From Puia sp963703355 (lineage in GTDB: Bacteria; Bacteroidota; Bacteroidia; Chitinophagales; Chitinophagaceae), in NCBI GenBank assembly GCA_963703355.1, contig OY969813.1:2914001-2978000 (forward strand): 64,000 nt of DNA. The letters run 5' to 3'. The notes beneath the pieces were generated by a model. The model was not told the origin of the DNA. It was given only the letters and a program-made list of their open reading frames with translations, and ran no database searches. Each line of letters opens with the position of its first letter. Within the stretch, counting starts at the first letter, position 1. Below, in pieces: positions 61,908-64,000 of the stretch. A program made the translations under genes and the position numbers.

Positions 61908-62092
61908 GCCTTAAGCCTTCTGCTTTAAGTATTTCCCACCTTCGACTAAAGCTACGGTGGGCTAAGAGCGTATGCGTTTAGCGTTTAGCGTTATGCATTA
62001 TGCGTTCAGCGTTACGCGTTCAACGTTACGCGTTCACCGTTACGCGTTCAACGTTACGCCTCGGGCCTTCCGCCTTATGCTTTAAGCCTTCC
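61908..62092. repeat. Heptamer arrays with hairpin element, running into dusB
   Basis: GCCTTAA, GCCTTCT, GCTTTAA (61908-61928), hairpin element copy 2 (61935-61967), then from 61974 GCGTTTA twice, GCGTTAT, GCATTAT, GCGTTCA, GCGTTAC, GCGTTCA, ACGTTAC, GCGTTCA, CCGTTAC, GCGTTCA, ACGTTAC, GCCTCGG, GCCTTCC, GCCTTAT, GCTTTAA, GCCTTCC (to 62092). The last ten units are the 3' end of the dusB coding sequence. Confidence 0.93.
61935..61967. repeat. Interspersed hairpin element, copy 2
   Basis: CCCACCTTCG, ACTAAAGCTAC, GGTGGGCTAAGA. CCCACC pairs with GGTGGG. Compared with copy 1 at 58469 there is one extra A and one substitution that restores the sixth pair of the stem. Confidence 0.82.
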
Positions 62093-63048
62093 AACACCTC
62101 CTCAATTTCATCGAGTGTATTTTTCTGAACAAGTTGATTACGGACTTCTTTAATATATGGAATTCCTTTCAGGTAGTTACTGTAGTGCCTCCTCATTTCC
62201 AAAATGCCGAGAACAGATCCCTTCCATTCGATCGATCTGTACAGATGTTGCCTGATCACGTCGATTCTTTCTTCGATGGAAGGAGCCTCGAGGTGATTTC
62301 CTGTTTTTAAATAGTGTTTTATTTCCTGGAATATCCAGGGATAACCGATGGCGGCCCGACCGATCATGATCCCATCCACCCCATATCTGTTTTTATATTC
62401 AAGTGCTTTTTCGGGGCTGTCAACATCACCATTTCCAAATATCGGTATGTTGATTCTGGGATTGTTTCTGACTTTCGCTATCAATGTCCAGTCGGCTTCT
62501 CCCTTATACAATTGTGACCTCGTTCTTCCATGTATCGTAAGTGCGCCGATTCCTTCATCCTGTAATCGCTCAGCAACGTCTTCAATATTTTTGGAATCAT
62601 CGTCCCATCCAAGTCTGGTTTTAACTGTTACTGGAAGTCTGGTGGATTGTTTGACTGCTCTGGTGAGACGAACCATTGCCGGAACATCTTTTAGTACTGC
62701 AGCACCGGCGCCCTTGCAAACAACTTTTTTAACCGGACAGCCGAAATTAATATCAACCAGATCCGGATTGGTTGCATCAATGATGCGTGCGCTCAGCGAC
62801 ATCGCTTCTTCATCACCTCCAAAAATCTGAATTCCAAAAGGCCGTTCATATTCAAAGAAGTCAAGCTTTTGTTTGCTTTTTATCGCATCGCGAATCAATC
62901 CTTCCGACGAAATAAATTCACTGTACATCAGATCAGCACCATATTTCTTGCATACGTAACGAAACGGAGGATCACTCACGTCTTCCATGGGCGCCAGTAA
63001 CAAGGGGAAATCCGGCAGGGTTATATGTTCTCCGATTTGAATTGACAT
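62026..63048 (-). CDS. dusB: tRNA-dihydrouridine synthase
   Basis: 340 residues from ATG 63048 (MSIQIGEHITLPDFPLLLAP); the upstream extension LQFQSCRRRDRKIPAF looks untranslated. FMN-binding TIM barrel with LAPMEDVSDPPFRYVCKKYG, DINFGCPVKKVVCKGAGAAV (catalytic Cys about residue 101), LTIHGRTRSQLYKGEADW and IPIFGNGDVDSPEKA. It reduces uridines in the tRNA D-loop. The last 20 or so residues (from LKHKAEGPRRNVERVTVNA) are encoded by heptamer repeats and go beyond the usual family end. Confidence 0.93.
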   Translation of the reverse strand: MSIQIGEHITLPDFPLLLAPMEDVSDPPFRYVCKKYGADLMYSEFISSEGLIRDAIKSKQKLDFFEYERPFGIQIFGGDEEAMSLSARIIDATNPDLVDINFGCPVKKVVCKGAGAAVLKDVPAMVRLTRAVKQSTRLPVTVKTRLGWDDDSKNIEDVAERLQDEGIGALTIHGRTRSQLYKGEADWTLIAKVRNNPRINIPIFGNGDVDSPEKALEYKNRYGVDGIMIGRAAIGYPWIFQEIKHYLKTGNHLEAPSIEERIDVIRQHLYRSIEWKGSVLGILEMRRHYSNYLKGIPYIKEVRNQLVQKNTLDEIEEVLEGLKHKAEGPRRNVERVTVNA

Positions 63049-63171
63049 CTGAAAGGCGGGAATCTTTCTATCCCGTCTCCTACAGGATTGAAATTGAAGC
63101 ACGGTTGCTTAATTTCGCACAGCTTCCTGGCGCAAAGATACTCATAAAAACCGTGACGGGAAGCCCTTTGA

Positions 63172-64000
63172 ATGCATACTTATCTTCGTAATAACCCTGT
63201 TTGGATACAATTAATAATTTTCGGAGGACTTACTTTCGGAATTTTTCTTATTTCCGGTACGCTGGGTATTAGCCTTGTTGCGCATATCAATCATCTCGGC
63301 GTTATGCAACTTGCTTCTCTTACTCCAGCGGACTACGCCCGACCACAATATTCCGGTGTTTTAAAAGGTCTTTTGGTTGTGCAATTTCTGGTTTTTCTCA
63401 TTCCGGCGCTCATTTTTGCCTATCTGGCCGATCCCAGGCCATTGGCTTATCTGGGACTAAAGAAACCGCTGAGTTTGTCATTCTTGCCACTTACCGTCCT
63501 GATTATTGCAGTAGCTTATTTTACCGTATCATTTTTAGGAACGATGGATGAGGCGATTGTCCGGTTATTGCCGAAAGCAACACAGAAATGGGTGGAAAGC
63601 GGGGAGAGTGATGTGAATGGAATGTTGGACAATATTTTAACAATGAAGAGTCCATCCGATCTGATATTGCCCCTTATTCTGGTAGGTGTGCTGGCAGCCG
63701 TTGGGGAAGAAATTTTTTTCAGGGGCATTCTTCAGAAATTCTTTATTCAGATTTTTAAATCAGCGTGGCCAGGTATAATTTTTACTGCTTTTATATTTTC
63801 AGCTATCCACATGCAGTTCATGGGTTTTATACCCCGTATGTTTCTGGGCATCGTACTGGGCTCAATATATTGGTATACAGGTAGCTTGTTCCTCTCTATC
63901 CTGGCACATTTTATTTTTAACAGCATCACACTATTCCTGATGTATTTTAAAGTAGCGGATCTGGATTCTCAAAGTAATAACAGCGCCTCTTTTTTATTAT
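63172..64000 (+). CDS. CPBP family intramembrane metalloprotease (3' end outside window)
   Basis: 276 complete codons before the window ends, open to the edge. ATG 63172 gives MHTYLRNNPVWIQLIIFGGL. Six or more membrane spans. The CPBP/Abi motifs are complete: GEEIFFRGILQKFF (Glu-Glu and Arg), FSAIHMQFMGF (His) and SILAHFIFNSITLFLMYF (His and Asn). CAAX-prenyl-endopeptidase-like enzymes; in bacteria some handle bacteriocin immunity or membrane protein turnover. It is divergent from dusB. Confidence 0.9.
   Translation, partial: MHTYLRNNPVWIQLIIFGGLTFGIFLISGTLGISLVAHINHLGVMQLASLTPADYARPQYSGVLKGLLVVQFLVFLIPALIFAYLADPRPLAYLGLKKPLSLSFLPLTVLIIAVAYFTVSFLGTMDEAIVRLLPKATQKWVESGESDVNGMLDNILTMKSPSDLILPLILVGVLAAVGEEIFFRGILQKFFIQIFKSAWPGIIFTAFIFSAIHMQFMGFIPRMFLGIVLGSIYWYTGSLFLSILAHFIFNSITLFLMYFKVADLDSQSNNSASFLL

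Noticed and set aside
62348..62830. 160-codon frame antisense to dusB
   Set aside because: Shadow of the dusB barrel; Ser/Pro-rich composition typical of antisense frames.
63049..63102. Longer N-terminus for DusB
   Set aside because: The extra 18 residues are basic and unlike the family, while ATG 63048 begins with the conserved start.

Overview
The window (64 kb, moderate GC) comes from the chromosome of a member of the Bacteroidota, most likely Chitinophagaceae or a close relative. The basis for this is a type IX secretion (T9SS) type B sorting domain, PorP/SprF and PorE-like proteins, a DUF6089 gene inside the nadK-uppS-bamA-skp-skp-murI order typical of the phylum, a long insertion-type IspG, many lipoproteins, and promoters of the TTG-N20-TAnnTTTG kind instead of -35/-10. 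Ribosome binding sites of the Shine-Dalgarno type are mostly absent, as expected for this phylum. I saw no tRNA, rRNA, transposase, CRISPR array or phage gene.

Layout. 1-11.6 kb: the C-terminal 2,816 residues of a giant repeat adhesin (31 complete tandem units), followed by a PorP/SprF outer-membrane protein and a TPR/beta-propeller/OmpA protein; the three look like one T9SS surface-adhesin module. 11.6-12.3 kb: nearly gene-free. 12.3-24.5 kb: envelope block on the + strand (CvpA, an alpha/beta hydrolase, CBS-ACT protein, POTRA/barrel protein, nadK, DUF6089, uppS, bamA, two skp/ompH genes, murI, a lipoprotein). 24.5-25.5 kb: rpmH-rnpA-yidD. 25.5-36.4 kb: a run of minus-strand genes (lipoprotein, superoxide dismutase, tadA, GH37 trehalase, DoxX-like protein, vanadium-haloperoxidase/PAP2 lipoprotein with an outer-membrane barrel, a membrane-anchored unknown, GH65 enzyme, COG3618 amidohydrolase). 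36.7-42.6 kb: RDD protein, two paralogous lipoproteins around a secreted ABM-domain protein, and the fused mutase icmF. 42.6-58.4 kb: Nei-like glycosylase, amidase, PfpI/DJ-1, GH63-like enzyme, a kinase-RapZ fusion, GT-C-like protein, MurU-like nucleotidyltransferase, nadB, lipoprotein, galM/galK, ispG. 58.5-64 kb: BatC/BatB-like pair, class D beta-lactamase, membrane protein, dusB and a CPBP protease cut by the window edge.

The most unusual property is not a gene. Intergenic DNA is full of tandem arrays with a 7-bp period (degenerate units such as AACGCNN, GGTCAAC, GCTTTAC, TTATGAG) and a second class with an 8-bp period (GTATGGGA). At least 15 heptamer and 4 octamer arrays occur. They often abut stop codons, the AACGC/GCGTT class runs in the same orientation relative to the gene whose 3' end it follows, and several have entered genes: the linker of IcmF, the C-termini of DusB and of the DoxX-like protein, and the mature N-terminus of a POTRA/barrel protein. 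Two arrays carry a shared hairpin element of about 32 bp. They resemble in form the heptameric short tandemly repeated repetitive (STRR) sequences of heterocystous cyanobacteria, but I know of no described counterpart in this phylum.
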